Below, in pieces: positions 22,756 to 33,699 of a DNA stretch of 64,000 nt. The translations under genes and the position numbers were made by a program. Location: the NCBI GenBank assembly GCA_024811115.1, contig JAKOGH010000851.1, forward strand, positions 277,837-341,836, given 5' to 3'. Every line of letters starts with the position of its first letter. Position 1 is the first letter of the stretch. The notes under the pieces were generated by a model. The model was not told the DNA's origin. It worked only from the letters and a program-made list of their open reading frames with translations, and searched no databases. Source of the DNA: Terana coerulea (Eukaryota > Basidiomycota > Agaricomycetes > Polyporales > Phanerochaetaceae).

Positions 22756-23484
22756 ATCTCCGCAGAGCCCGACGACATCAGCGATGAACAGCTTCAGCAT
22801 AGCTCCCCGGATCTTCAGCATTGAACGTGAACGTTGAGCGTTGAACACCACCGTTGTCAGGCGCCGTCGTTCTCAGCTTCGCATACCAGGCAACCGTGCC
22901 CGAAGTCAAGCGTCTTGACACAGTGTGTGAGTTCTGGTATTTGCGCGTCCATTTTACATGATTGAAAAGAAATTACCAGTGGCAGTTTCCGGAGTGAAAA
23001 TCGCCACCTGGGTTAGAGCAGGGTGTCGCTAGTGCATTGATCCCATGTACTCAGGTGATGATGGGCTTCAGCAGTACTCCTATTCTCTCGCTGCACCGGG
23101 AAGAATAGCCATTAGGCGTGGGGATCATTTCGACGGTTCCGATGGCACCATGAGATGAACAGCCAGCCTGGCGATTGAACACGAATATCCCTGGATACTG
23201 ATAGATGTAGGAACACACTTGTATGTGCTTCGTGACAACTCGACGGCCTGGACGACTTTCACAGCAATGAGAACGTGTGCGCGCACTCGCTCCGCGTGCT
23301 GATCCTTCAGATGCACGACGCGATCAAGTATCCATGTTGTCTTATAGACGGCTGCCCAGTAATGTTGGTGGTTTCTGGACCATCCTTCCTTTCCCCGAGC
23401 GAACCACGCTGCGACGCTTCTGGCCTGGTGCAAGAACGCTGTCCCGGTGCTTGCCATCAGACATAGGCATCCTTCCGTGAGCCT
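22756..23484. other. Upstream region of copy D
   Basis: No gene recognised. A 110-codon minus-strand frame lacks domains. The conserved promoter block of B, C and E was not recognised here. Confidence 0.4.
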
Positions 23485-25374
23485 ATGCCTGTGTTCAACC
23501 TGACCAGTTAGTACTCATGGACCTTTGCGATTCTCTCCGGCCTAATGCCATGCGCTGGGATAGTCGATGACACAAGTCCTCTCATCGTTTACGATGGAGT
23601 CTGGGCTGACGGAGGCACCCACTCCGACAGCCTTTGGGCCAGCTACGTCAATGGTACCTTTCATGCAACAAACGAATACGTGAGTAGAACAATCAGTCAT
23701 GGTTACCGCCCGCTGACAGCATGGTTCGTGGCATCAGAACGCCTCTGCGACTTTGGCTTTCAATGGCAGCGCCGTTTATATATTCGGCGCCAGAAGGCCG
23801 AACCATGTAAGTTACCTTGTAGCTCGCCACTCTAGCCACTTCTCATACTCAAACCTTACATAATACCAAGGATCTTTATACTGTAACACTGGACAATACA
23901 CCACCTTCCACTGAAAACGGAGAGGCGCCGAACCCTGGTATTTTCAACAGTTCACTTTTCAGTGCGACAGCGTTGAACGACAGGCAACACCAAATTGTGT
24001 TGCAGAACAAATTCACCACAGACCAGCAGGATTTTGTCGACCTTGATTACATAGTAATAACATCCGGAGATGGGAACGAACAGTATGTTTCCCCCGCTTT
24101 TATTTCCCGAAGCCTCCTAACGAGCGGGCCAGGACAGTGTCTGTTGACAGTGTTTGGGACGACTCCAGCTCAAAAATCCAGTATTCTGCGGAATGGGCTG
24201 TGCCCGCCGAGAGCAGTAGTTACTTTATGTCTACCGCACAGTAAGTCTGTAATCTTATTAGGCCTGACGTGGCCAGCTCTAACGAGGCAAACAGTACTAC
24301 TAACGTGTCCAGCGCCTCAGCATCCATGACATTCAAAGGCAATTCCGTGTCGTTATACGGCTCTACATCCTCAGACCATGGGCTCTTCTCCGTAACGCTG
24401 GACGGCGGACCGCCCCTGCTGCTTAATGGCTCTTCTCCGGTGACACGATACGAAGTTCTCCTAGTACGAAACTGTCTTCACTGCTCAAGCTTCGTATACT
24501 GACTGAGGCTCGCGTCAGTTTTACGCTGGAGGCCTGTCGAATGATTCGCATCATCTGACCATGACCAACGTGGATCCCAACGGCAAGTCCGTGGACCTCG
24601 ACAAGGTAGTGACTTCTGACTGGTCGGGAAAGGCGGCTCCCAGCCCATCCATAGGCTCGATGCCTACCACCTTAGGGTTACTTGGGGGAGCGACGCCTTC
24701 TTCATCTGACATAATAAGGTGAGTTCATTCTGTGCGCAGTATTGTTTTGCAGAACTAAATATCAGTAGCGCGGCGGGCTATAAATCACAGACAGCCTTAA
24801 TCCTCGAAATCGTGCTGCCCGCAGTTGCAGGGATGATCCTCATCGCGGTCGGCATACTCTGGCTCCTACTGCGCCGGCGCCCGAGTTCAGGAACTAGCCA
24901 GCCGCCCTGGGAGCCCACGCCCGCTCACAGTCGCCCCCACGTCGCGGCGCCGCGGCCTAGGACGGCGGACCGACACAGGATCGAACCGTTCACGGCGCGG
25001 AGGCCGACGCTGCGCTACGTGAAACCCGTACCGCCTCCGCCGGATTCTCCGCCCGACCGACCGTTCCCATCCGACTCGCGCGAGGCTGGCCCCAGCGGGT
25101 CAACCAGTCATTCTGGCACAGGTCTCCTCCGGTGCGTTCCTGTCCATCCGAGAGTGATGCACGGGTTCTGAAGTCTTTATTCGCAGGAGCGCCCCTCATC
25201 CCCCCCTCTGCTGCCCCGCCCCCGTCGTACAGATCCCGGGCGCCCACCGAGCGTAGCAAACCACGTTCTCAGCGCCGGAGGTCCAAATCTCGAAACTATG
25301 AAACGCGGCTGACAGGTCACCGCGTAGCATTCATTCCGACGTGCAAAGCTGCCCTGTGTCTATGGGGCATATAG
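23485..25374 (+). CDS. Array copy D: two-module ectodomain membrane protein
   Basis: Apparently intact but diverged paralogue. MPVFNLT; VDDTSPLIVYDGVWADGG; VNGTF sequon; module 1 (SATLAFNGSAVYIFGARRPNH, LYTVTLDNTPPSTENG, HQIVLQNKFTTDQQD); linker SVDSVWDDSSSKIQYSAEW; module 2 (SASMTFKGNSVSLYGSTSSD, FYAGGLSNDSHHLTMTNVD, DLDKVVTSDWSGK); stalk; helix IVLPAVAGMILIAVGILWLL; tail with RRPTLRYVKPVPPPPDSPP and SAAPPPSYRSRAPTERS, where PPSY keeps the PPxY pattern. After the motif there is a longer basic extension (SKPRSQRRRSKSRNYETR) than in A-C. The 3' end lies 200 bp from the 3' end of copy E on the other strand. Confidence 0.68.
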
Positions 25375-25574
25375 ATGTCTGGCTTCGGCAAAATTTAGAG
25401 AATCCCATGTTGTATCAGTAGCTGCTGCGGTTTTTGACTGTATCATAACTTTTTTTCTCGTGACGTGCCCAGCTCGCGAATATAAATATATAACAAGTAA
25501 CCTACAGAGCGGCACTGGTCAAGGCGAGCGGCCACAAGTCCCATACATGCAATACCAAAATAATCACCTATCAA

Positions 25575-27673
25575 TCATGCATACTTCGGGTTAGAAGGGG
25601 GCCTTGGTCCGCGGGGGCTCAGCTGGTTGTAGTTGGGCGGTACCGCCGGCAAATATCTTTCTTGAGGGGAGTCGGGATGCAGATCTTCCGCAGTGCCGTC
25701 GTACGGCAGCACGTATCTGGCAGAAACGAAATGCATCAGCATCCAGCGCGCTCGGAAGCCATCTCGACGCACTTCGACCCTTCAGAGGTTTGGCTGCCGG
25801 AACCCGCCCCGCTGCGTGCGGCACACGGGCTGCTGCAGAAGTGGCTGTCACCGGGACGCTCACATGCGGCGGCGTATTGTAATAGTCTAGGTGCGGCGAC
25901 GACGACGACAGTGCCTGACCGCCGACGCTTCGTTCGTAAAGCGCGTTGGTGCTGTACGCAGCGGCCGGCTGGACCTCTGCCATGCCGCGCCCCATGTCGT
26001 ACGGCTGCGGGAAGCTCTCCGACGAGTTCCCACCTATAGTCAGGCCGCGCAGGCTGTCTTCGCTTGGCTGCCTGGTCCGGCGTTTGTAGAAGAAGACACC
26101 GAGGGCGAGGAGCAGCAAGGCGGCCACGCCCGCCACAACGCCGCCTACGACTGGGCCGACGATTGACTTGTGGTGCGACGAGCTGCTCGGACAAATATCA
26201 GGCGGTCTGTCAAGCATACACCAAGATGTGACTTACGTGCTTAGATTTCCGGCCCCTACGGACGCCGACGATGTCGCAGTGGTAGACGGGCCCGCCGGAG
26301 ATGGTCCCTCTGACCCCGCCGCCGCAGACGAAGGAATAGACGTCGCACCAGGATAATGATATGCTGCTGTCGGCGAACTGGCATTCGAGATTGTGGAGGT
26401 CGCGTTTGTGGAGGACGGAACGGTGGTACCTGTGGACTGACTTTCAGTCGCTGTGCTGCTCACTGGAGAAGATTGCGTGGTACCCGGAGGGCCGTTTCCG
26501 GACCAATCAGAAAGGACGACCTTGTCCAGATCGAACCAGCTGTTGACGGGGTTCCCACTGTTGCCCAAGTTGGAGACCGTTAGAGTGTGTTTTCCATCGG
26601 CAAGACCGCCCATGTAGTACTAGCAACAGATTTCAAAAACATGAGTGTCCGCGTCGCTGCCATGGCCCATCGTGAGTGACGTACGAGAAGGTTCTGGTAC
26701 CGTACACCAGAGGCGGTGCCATTGAAGACCACGGGCTGCTGTCCGTCAAGAGCGACAGAGAATGCGCCATGGTTGCCGGATGTGGCACCGTATAGGGCAA
26801 TGGCATTTCCGTTGAATGCGACGGTAGCCGACGCACTCGCGTCGTTCGTGCGACTACAGCGATTAGCGTCAACAGAAGCAAATCTGGGTGGAAGCAAGGT
26901 ACAAACTGCATGGTGGACATGAAATAGTTATTCTCTAGTCCATTCGGAGATGTTGCCCAGTTTCCGGTGTAGGCTATTCCGGGCGCGCCGTCGTCCCAAA
27001 CAGTATCTACCGACTGTGTACTAAACGTGCAATCGCGAATTGATCAGAGGAGTGGGTGCTACAATGCATCTTCAAACATACCTTGGATTCCCGTCCCCGG
27101 CAGTGAACACGATGTAGTCGACATCGACCCATGACGGATTCGGAGTAACGTAGTCGTTTTGCAGTACAAGCTGATGATTGTCGTTCTTGAGGGAAGACTG
27201 GCTGAATAACAGAGACTGGAACACGTTGTTTGCTGAGCCGTTCCCAGTCGTAGTCGCCCCATCTAGATGGACGGCATATTGGTCCTGAAGAATACGTCAA
27301 GACTAGCGGCAATGAGCAGGCAAAGACGGTTCATACATGATTGGGTCTCCGAGCGCCATACAAATAGACGGCAGTCCCGAAGAAATTCAGGGTAGCGGTT
27401 GCACCCTAAGATAGTATGGTATTAGAACCAATTCCGAGACTCAGGGGTTGGGAATCATCTACCTGCGTATCCGTTGCATGGAAGGTACCATTTGAGTAGC
27501 TGGCCCAGAGAGAATCACCGTGAGCGGAGTCATTCCAATCGCTAGTGCTGTTGTAAATGATGAGAGGCGAGGTGTCGTCAACTACAAGGGTAAGAAGTAA
27601 CGCAGAGTTTATAAAGTGATCCACGTGAGGCAAAGCTCCACAGCTGCTTACTCGTGACGTTGAATACAGGCAT
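25575..27673 (-). CDS. Array copy E: A/B-like ectodomain joined to a different tail
   Basis: Ectodomain close to A-C: MPVFNVT, DDTSPLIIYNSTSDWNDSA, GATATLNFFGTAVYLYGARR, HQLVLQNDYVTPNPSWV, VDTVWDDGAPGIAYTGNW, SATVAFNGNAIALYGATSG, MGGLADGKHTLTVSNLG, DLDKVVLSDWSGN. It has the longest Ser/Thr stalk of the array (TATESQSTGTTVPSSTNATS and onward). The membrane helix GPVVGGVVAGVAALLLLALG plus FFYKRRTRQPSEDS and the tail (FPQPYDMGRG; LDYYNTPP; ARYVLPYDGTAED; LPAVPPNYNQLSP) are unlike A-D and resemble copy F in the RY[VI]LPY[DE] block. PPNY keeps the PPxY pattern. The gene looks like a recombinant of an A-type ectodomain and an F-type tail. Confidence 0.7.
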
Positions 27674-28514
27674 ACCGTTAGCGACCCACGAATATGATGA
27701 ACCGAACGAAGACGCCCAAAAGTACAAGATAAAAGAGAGTGGTGCGGCGCTATGAGCGCGAGGTGGAGGAAGAAAGAAAGAAAGGTGAAGTGAGCGAGGA
27801 CGGGCGAGCACCTACAGAGGTAGTATGTACCGACTTCGCTTGGTGATAGTGCGCATCATTGTTCGAGTCGCGTTCCATCTGGATGGTACCTGTCAGCAAC
27901 AACGTCCCTACGTGATGGGAATATCAATGTGTGATACATTGCAAGAAGGAAGGCATCCTGATAGGTTCGTTCAACACTTCGCAGCGGAAAGTGTCCTTCA
28001 CATCTGGCGATTCGCAGTTAGTTCTTAATATCATGCTTGGGATGAAGAACAAAACCGACTCAAATGGTCATCAAAGCACCCAGTGCAGCGTGAGGTATAG
28101 TGCCTATATCAGAACTCAGTTCGTGAAATGATACTTGCGGGAACTGATGAGCGACGAGCTATACCAGCAGCCGCATTTGACTGCATTCTCGAGGGCTGTG
28201 GTAAGACATGAGATTCGGAAAGGCCCTTGCGGTTATTAGACAATGAGGAAGGTCGCCGCAGCCGGCCAGCAGCTGCGTGAAAGTCCATGATTTCACAAAA
28301 CGTCAAGATGAAACCCCACGTGGCGGACGGAGCTGATACAAGGATGCCCTTCCCGCGTTGCCGCCATTGCAAAACAGCATTTTCTCATGCGTACAGCTGA
28401 GAGTAGAAGTCCCGTTGCGCTTGCGTTGGACGGACGGACCCGAGAGCAGCCGGGTACGAGCTTCGGCGGCTTGGTCACGATATCCGTTGGCGCGGAAGCC
28501 TATGCAGTTCACCT
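27674..28514. promoter_or_regulatory. Promoter region of copy E with conserved block
   Basis: On the minus strand this region repeats the leader and promoter block of copies B and C: the leader at 27674-27815 and the block at about 27890-28000 (GATGGGAATATC, TGCAAGAAGGA, CATCCTGATAG). The remainder up to the stop of copy F has no recognised gene. Confidence 0.5.
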
Positions 28515-30410
28515 CTACCTCTGAGCATACGCAGGCGGCGCGGGAGGCATATCTGGAGCCTCGTACGGTAGAATATATCTGGTATCCCAAAGAGCACCGT
28601 TAGCTACAAGCGTCGTTATCAAGTAGTCAGCCCACGCACTTGTCATCAGCTGACCAATGACTTTTCGAGTCCTCGTTCAGGGATAGCTGCGGTGCTGGCT
28701 GTCTAGATGGCCCCGCTTCCGTCGACGGCGCAAACATCGTATGGAACTTGGACTGTGAAAAGTGCAGTGGACCTTGGCTTCGCTTTCGAGGTCTTCTGGT
28801 GCGCTTCGGTTCGGCGGTGATGGGGAAGAAATGTTGCACTTCCATTGCAGAACCTAGCGGCGAAGCCAAATTTCCCTCAGTGGAGTCTTCCCATAATTGA
28901 ACACGATCTGCTGCTCTGGGTCTTTGTACGCGCCTCCGGCGAAGGAAGTAAATGACGAGGAGCACAACAACAATAATCGACGCGACGGTCAAAATGAGGC
29001 CGACGGCTAACCCTGCAATGGCCTTAGGTCTACATAATTCTATTGGGTATGCCAAAAGCAACAATCTGATGAAGGACTCACGTATGCAAGCCACCAGCGG
29101 CCGCCTCTGGTACGGAGTTGGTAGTGACCTGAACTGCCGGTGCCATGCCCGATGTGCCTGTAACTGTAACAGAGGAACTAGACGCTTCCCCTGTCGCAGA
29201 CTCCCAAGTCGAGAGGACGACTTTGTCCAGATCGAACCGGAACGCAGCATTTGTATCGAGATTAGTGAAGGTGAGCTTGTGTTGACCATCGGAAACTCCA
29301 CTGGTGTAGAACTACGTCAGAAGGTTTGTCAGTGCAAATTCGGTGGTGAAGGAGTTATGCCGGTTGGAGGTTGGTCTGACGATGGAGTACGTACCAGAAG
29401 ATTTTGCCACCGCGGAAATGGCGCGGTCCCATTGAGCAATACAGGCGCTTGCTCGTCTAGGCTGACTGAGAATGCTCCGTGATTGTTGGAAGTAGCGCCA
29501 TATACCGCAATTGCATTAGCGTTGAATGAAATGACAGCTGAAGCATTTGTAACATTTGTGCGACTATAAGCACTAGTTAGCCTGCAATTTACGGTGGACA
29601 AACGCATACGTGGAGGCACGACGCGAGCTGCCATGAGAAGCACTCACTGCATAGTATTTTCATAATAATGCTTTTCACGGCCGTTTGGAAAGGATTGCCA
29701 ATCATCCGCAGAGTTGTAAGCAATTGCGGAATCGCCATCGTCCAGGGTCGTGTCTTTCGAGACAGTTCTGAGCAACGAAGTATTCAGACCCAGCGCTCTC
29801 ATATGCTGCCGTGACCAGGGGCCATCACTTACGCATTCGTCTCATCGCCGGTGGTGAAGACTACATAATCTATGTCTACCCATGACGGGACGGCCGTTGT
29901 GTATCTGTTCTTCAGTATCACTTGATGCGATGTATTATTAAGATCGGCTTGACTGAACAACAATGCTCGGAATTGGGGCGGGTCAGCGTGGCCATTGTAC
30001 GCCGTGGCGTTCCCGTCAAGTGTCACTTCGTACACATCCTAGAGTTGATTTGGCGGGGCTTAGTTCCTTGAGCTGACGATGGCAGTGCGGACGTACGTGG
30101 TTCTCCCGTTTGGCACCGAAAATATACACAGCTGAACCAGAGAAATTAAAGGCGACTGTTGCATTCTGCGACAATTCAACGGTTCAGCTCTTCAATGAGA
30201 ACAGTCGGTTGGCTCACCATTTGACAGGTCGCATGGAACGTCCCGTTGGCATACTGGGGCAAACTGAGGTCACCACGCGACGAATCGGACCATCCTTGGC
30301 TGAACACCATGAGGGGACTAGCATCGTCCACTGTACCACCAGGGTCAGCGAGTCATGCATCCAGCGAAGTCTAACCAAGCCTACTCACCTGTCACATTAT
30401 ATGTTGGCAT
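28515..30410 (-). CDS. Array copy F: diverged two-module membrane protein
   Basis: Paralogue with lower similarity. MPTYNVT; VDDASPLMVFSQGWSDSS; YANGTFHAT; module 1 (ATVAFNFSGSAVYIFGAKR, YEVTLDGNATAYNGHADPP, HQVILKNRYTTAVPSWVDI); linker TTLDDGDSAIAYNS; module 2 (SAVISFNANAIAVYGATSNN, FYTSGVSDGQHKLTFTNLD, RFDLDKVVLSTWES); stalk; helix GLAVGLILTVASIIVVVLLV followed by IYFLRRRRVQR; tail rich in Arg/Ser; last exon YILPYEAPDMPPAPPAYAQR, ending at 28515 with PPAY as a PPxY match. Many sequons (NATVAF, YNGH-like, NNTSH, NVTNAS). Exon layout equals that of A-E, supporting descent from one gene. Confidence 0.68.
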
Positions 30411-30977
30411 CGCCGAGCACTACACCTTGGATACCTAAGAGCAGTATTCCTCCGAGTGAACAGGCAATGTCGCCCAAGGGAGCAGGATTGGGGTTCGGAA
30501 AGCGGCGTGTGGGACGAAGAGAAAGGCTCGAGGAGACCATGTAAGTTGCTTATTTGGTTTGCATCGTCCATCACTGTTGCTTTCGCATGCTAATATCAGG
30601 GCTTGTTCGACTGTTGATATGGAGGGGTAGCGGCGGCGTAAATAGGCTGTATAGCCGTCTCCACGAGTCGCATCTAAGGCGGTGCTGGCTTAGATACTTG
30701 CCGTAACACTGCTAGTATGACCTGTGAGTCCCACCCTCTTCCGAAGAAAAGAACACCGTGGCGTACCCTAGCAGCTGTTGCCGAACAACCTGAGTTGGCA
30801 CTACGTCGCACTGTGACTTGTTTAGCAGCCAAACGCCGGGTGATTAAGACCGAGTCCCGATCATATGCAGGGACACTTCTTCCGTGGTTTGTATCCAGAG
30901 ACGTGTCGCTCGCAACTGCCCGAAGTGCGTCGTCAGGGTTGACTAGCTGGCTCCGAAGCTTGCTAGTTTGTTGCTAA
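30411..30977. other. Upstream region of copy F
   Basis: No gene recognised; an 86-codon plus-strand frame at 30717-30977 has no domain. Confidence 0.4.
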
Positions 30978-31385
30978 CACTAGTCATAAGCAATTCTAAA
31001 TTGGAATCGTTTGTTGAAATCCTGAAGGACAGGAAAAAGGCGGGAAAACGGTGTCGAGCTGATGGTGGCTGCAAGCGCCGGTCGGCGCACATGCGGTCGA
31101 GGAAGAAGCGCTGAGGGTTAGCAACAGTAAAGCAGAGCTTTAAATCCTTCTTGAGGTCGCTGAAATAAAGAAAATTTCAGAATATGCCTCCGAACAGCTT
31201 TCCGCATTGGAATCCCAGCAAAGTATCATTCAGTGTGGGGACTACAGCTGTCCGTTCAGGAGAACTGGAGAGCCACTACGCCGGTACGGAATGATGGCAT
31301 TGCCGCCACCACCACTTGCCGAGAGTATGCCGTGTTTTCAGGATTTCAACAAACGATTCCAATCCAGAATTGCTTATGTCTACTG
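30978..31385. mobile_element. 408-bp MITE between copies F and G
   Basis: CACTAGTCATAAGCAATTCT at 30978 and its inverted counterpart ending at 31385 form about 48-bp inverted repeats (shared inner part TTGGAATCGTTTGTTGAAAT, then CCTGAA). The interior is non-coding. No target duplication could be identified by eye. Confidence 0.75.
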
Positions 31386-31880
31386 TTCACCGGTCTGTGT
31401 GCGTAAGCAGCGCTGATCAATGGTAGGTGAAGGGGTGGAAGCCGATGTAGAAGGTCCAAGACAGGTCACAACTGGTATTCAAAGCAGTTTGTTGAAGTGT
31501 TGGAAGGAAATGAGGACTGCCGCGGTAGGCTGAGGCTTGGCGTCTCATAGTTTCTCACGGACTAAGGAAAGCGCATCATTGCTGAAAAAGGACTGGGGCG
31601 GGCTTTCAAGCGCCCTTGCATTGTTTGGCGGATGATACTTACGAAATAACCAGATTGAATTAGTCCCGTATTAACGTTATAAATTTTCCTTATACCAGAT
31701 ATCTGCAAGCTGCTGAGCCCATCTTTCGAGGCCCTGAGCCATTAATGTCATAGTCACTGGTCGGTACAGCTTGACTTGTTGAAGGTCGGTATGCGAGTGC
31801 TGCCAGGAATGCGCGTATAGTTCATGTATTCACAATAGAAGCAGACCAAGTGAAATATTATTGAGTTATAGCAACCCGGT
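31386..31880. other. 3' flank of copy G
   Basis: No gene assigned. A final PPxY-encoding exon for copy G was looked for here and not found. Confidence 0.35.
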
Positions 31881-33699
31881 CTACGGGTATCTCTCCAAGA
31901 GAATGCGAGGGTGAAGTCCCCGAGGCAATTGCTGCCCAGCACTTTCCATACGCCACGCGAAGGCTTTCCGTTCCAAATCGGTCCGTTGAATGAACGCAGC
32001 AGGCGAACGACGCCGTGGAGGTGGCTCTCCATACACTGCTAACATACTGCTTGGTATAATAGAATGCTGCAAGGGAGCACCGTGACTGACTGCCTTCAGA
32101 GGGATTCCGAGGCCGGGCGGCGAGGGACTTGACTCTCTTCGAGCCGGAAATAGGTCAACCGCGCTTCCTATCTGTGACTGGACTGTCACGTAGGCCTTTC
32201 TTACCCTCCGCCGCAGTGAATATAACGCAACGCTAGCCCCAAGTAAGATTGCCCCTCCTACAACGATGCCGCCAATTATCAGGCTCTTGGAAGAGAAATG
32301 ACCTTGATGTACGGAGTTATGTGCGGGACTGCTATGCGAGGGCAGCCTATGTTGAAAATACGATGGTGTGTTAGATTCAATGCGACATTGGGTACCAGAC
32401 TCAGAACTCACGCGTTCGCAGTGCCACCGCCATAACTGGAAGCTCGAGCCGTTGTGCTCAAAGTGCCAGCATATTTGTAGGAGAGCGTGGGTAATATTAA
32501 TGGCGTGTTCGACTCGGTCGTCCAATTCGACAGTGTTACTTTGTCCAAGTCAAACCAATTGCTGTTTGGGTCAATCTTTGTCAGCGTCAAGTTGTGTTGC
32601 GCGCTGTGTAGACCGCTGGCGTAGTACTGGGTCAAGCGTTCATCAGCAATAGCGCACAAGCCAAAGATAAGTAAGCCTGAGGACAGGGCGAGCTACTTAC
32701 CAGAAGAGTCTGGTTTCGAAACACAGGGGCATACCCATCCAGAACGAGGGATGCGTTGTCATCTAATACGACTTCAAACAAGCCGTGATTATTCGAAGTT
32801 GCACCATACACTGCAATTGCATTGGCGGTGAAGGTGATAGTAGCTGATGCATTCTGCACGGTAGTGCGACTTCAGTGCGCTCATTTAATTAGTTTGCATT
32901 GTCATAACGTTAGATGGGAGTACTGGTACGTACTGCATAGTCTTCATATAATAGGAGCTCTCAAAGCCGTTAGGGTAAGACTGCCATGCATTGTCCGGCT
33001 GATATGTGATCCAAGAAGACCCGTCGTCCCAAATGGTCTCGTCCAGCTTCGTTCTAGACGGGATATTGAGCGCATATTTCGATACAGGCAGAGAAATAAA
33101 TGACTCACGCAAGATTTCCATCTCCTGTTGTAAAAACTACATAGTCTATATCCACATAGAGTAGGTCTGATTCAGGTGGAGGTGGGTTGCTCTTCACAAT
33201 GACTTGATGGTTGGTATTGCTCAGGCTAAATTTGACCAAACAGCAGTCTTTTGAACTCATCTGTTTCCGATTTTCCATTCTTCACAGTGCTTTTGTCCCG
33301 TCAAGAATCACCTCGAAGTTGCCCTTGATAATACCTTAGAGCCCATATCCGACTGAGATTGTATACTGCACTCACGTGGTTAGGTCTTTCGGCACCGAAA
33401 ACATATACAGCGGAGCCAGAGAATGTCATAGTGGCTGCAGCATTCTAGTACAGGTCTATCATTGAAATAAACCCTTGCCTTATGGCATGACCAACTTACC
33501 GACTGGTTTGTAGCGTGGAAGGTTCCATTAACATAGTCTGACCAAAACGAGTCACCATGAAACGAGTCTTCCCATTGACCGATGTAAGCAATCAAAGGGC
33601 TGGAATCGTCCACTGCATATCGAAAGTCTACACGTTAGCCTTCACGCAGAGAAAGAGGCGCAAACAACTTGACTTGCCTGTGACGTTATAGATAGGCAT
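31881..33699 (-). CDS. Array copy G: most diverged two-module membrane protein
   Basis: Seventh paralogue. MPIYNVT; VDDSSPLIAYIGQWEDSF; DYVNGTFHATNQS; module 1 (ATMTFSGSAVYVFGAERPNH); linker ETIWDDGSSWITYQPDN and FESSYYMKTMQ; module 2 (SATITFTANAIAVYGATSNN, GLFEVVLDDNASLVLDGY, YYASGLHSAQHNLTLTKID, WFDLDKVTLSNWT); stalk; helix LIIGGIVVGGAILLGASVAL then YSLRRRVRKAY; Arg/Pro-rich tail (SSPSPPGLGIP, GEPPPRRRSPAAF) ending LLERYP. No PPxY motif is visible in this tail. Some exon joints in module 1 (around 33160-33320) are not clear and may include damage, so coordinates of the ends are approximate. Confidence 0.6.
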
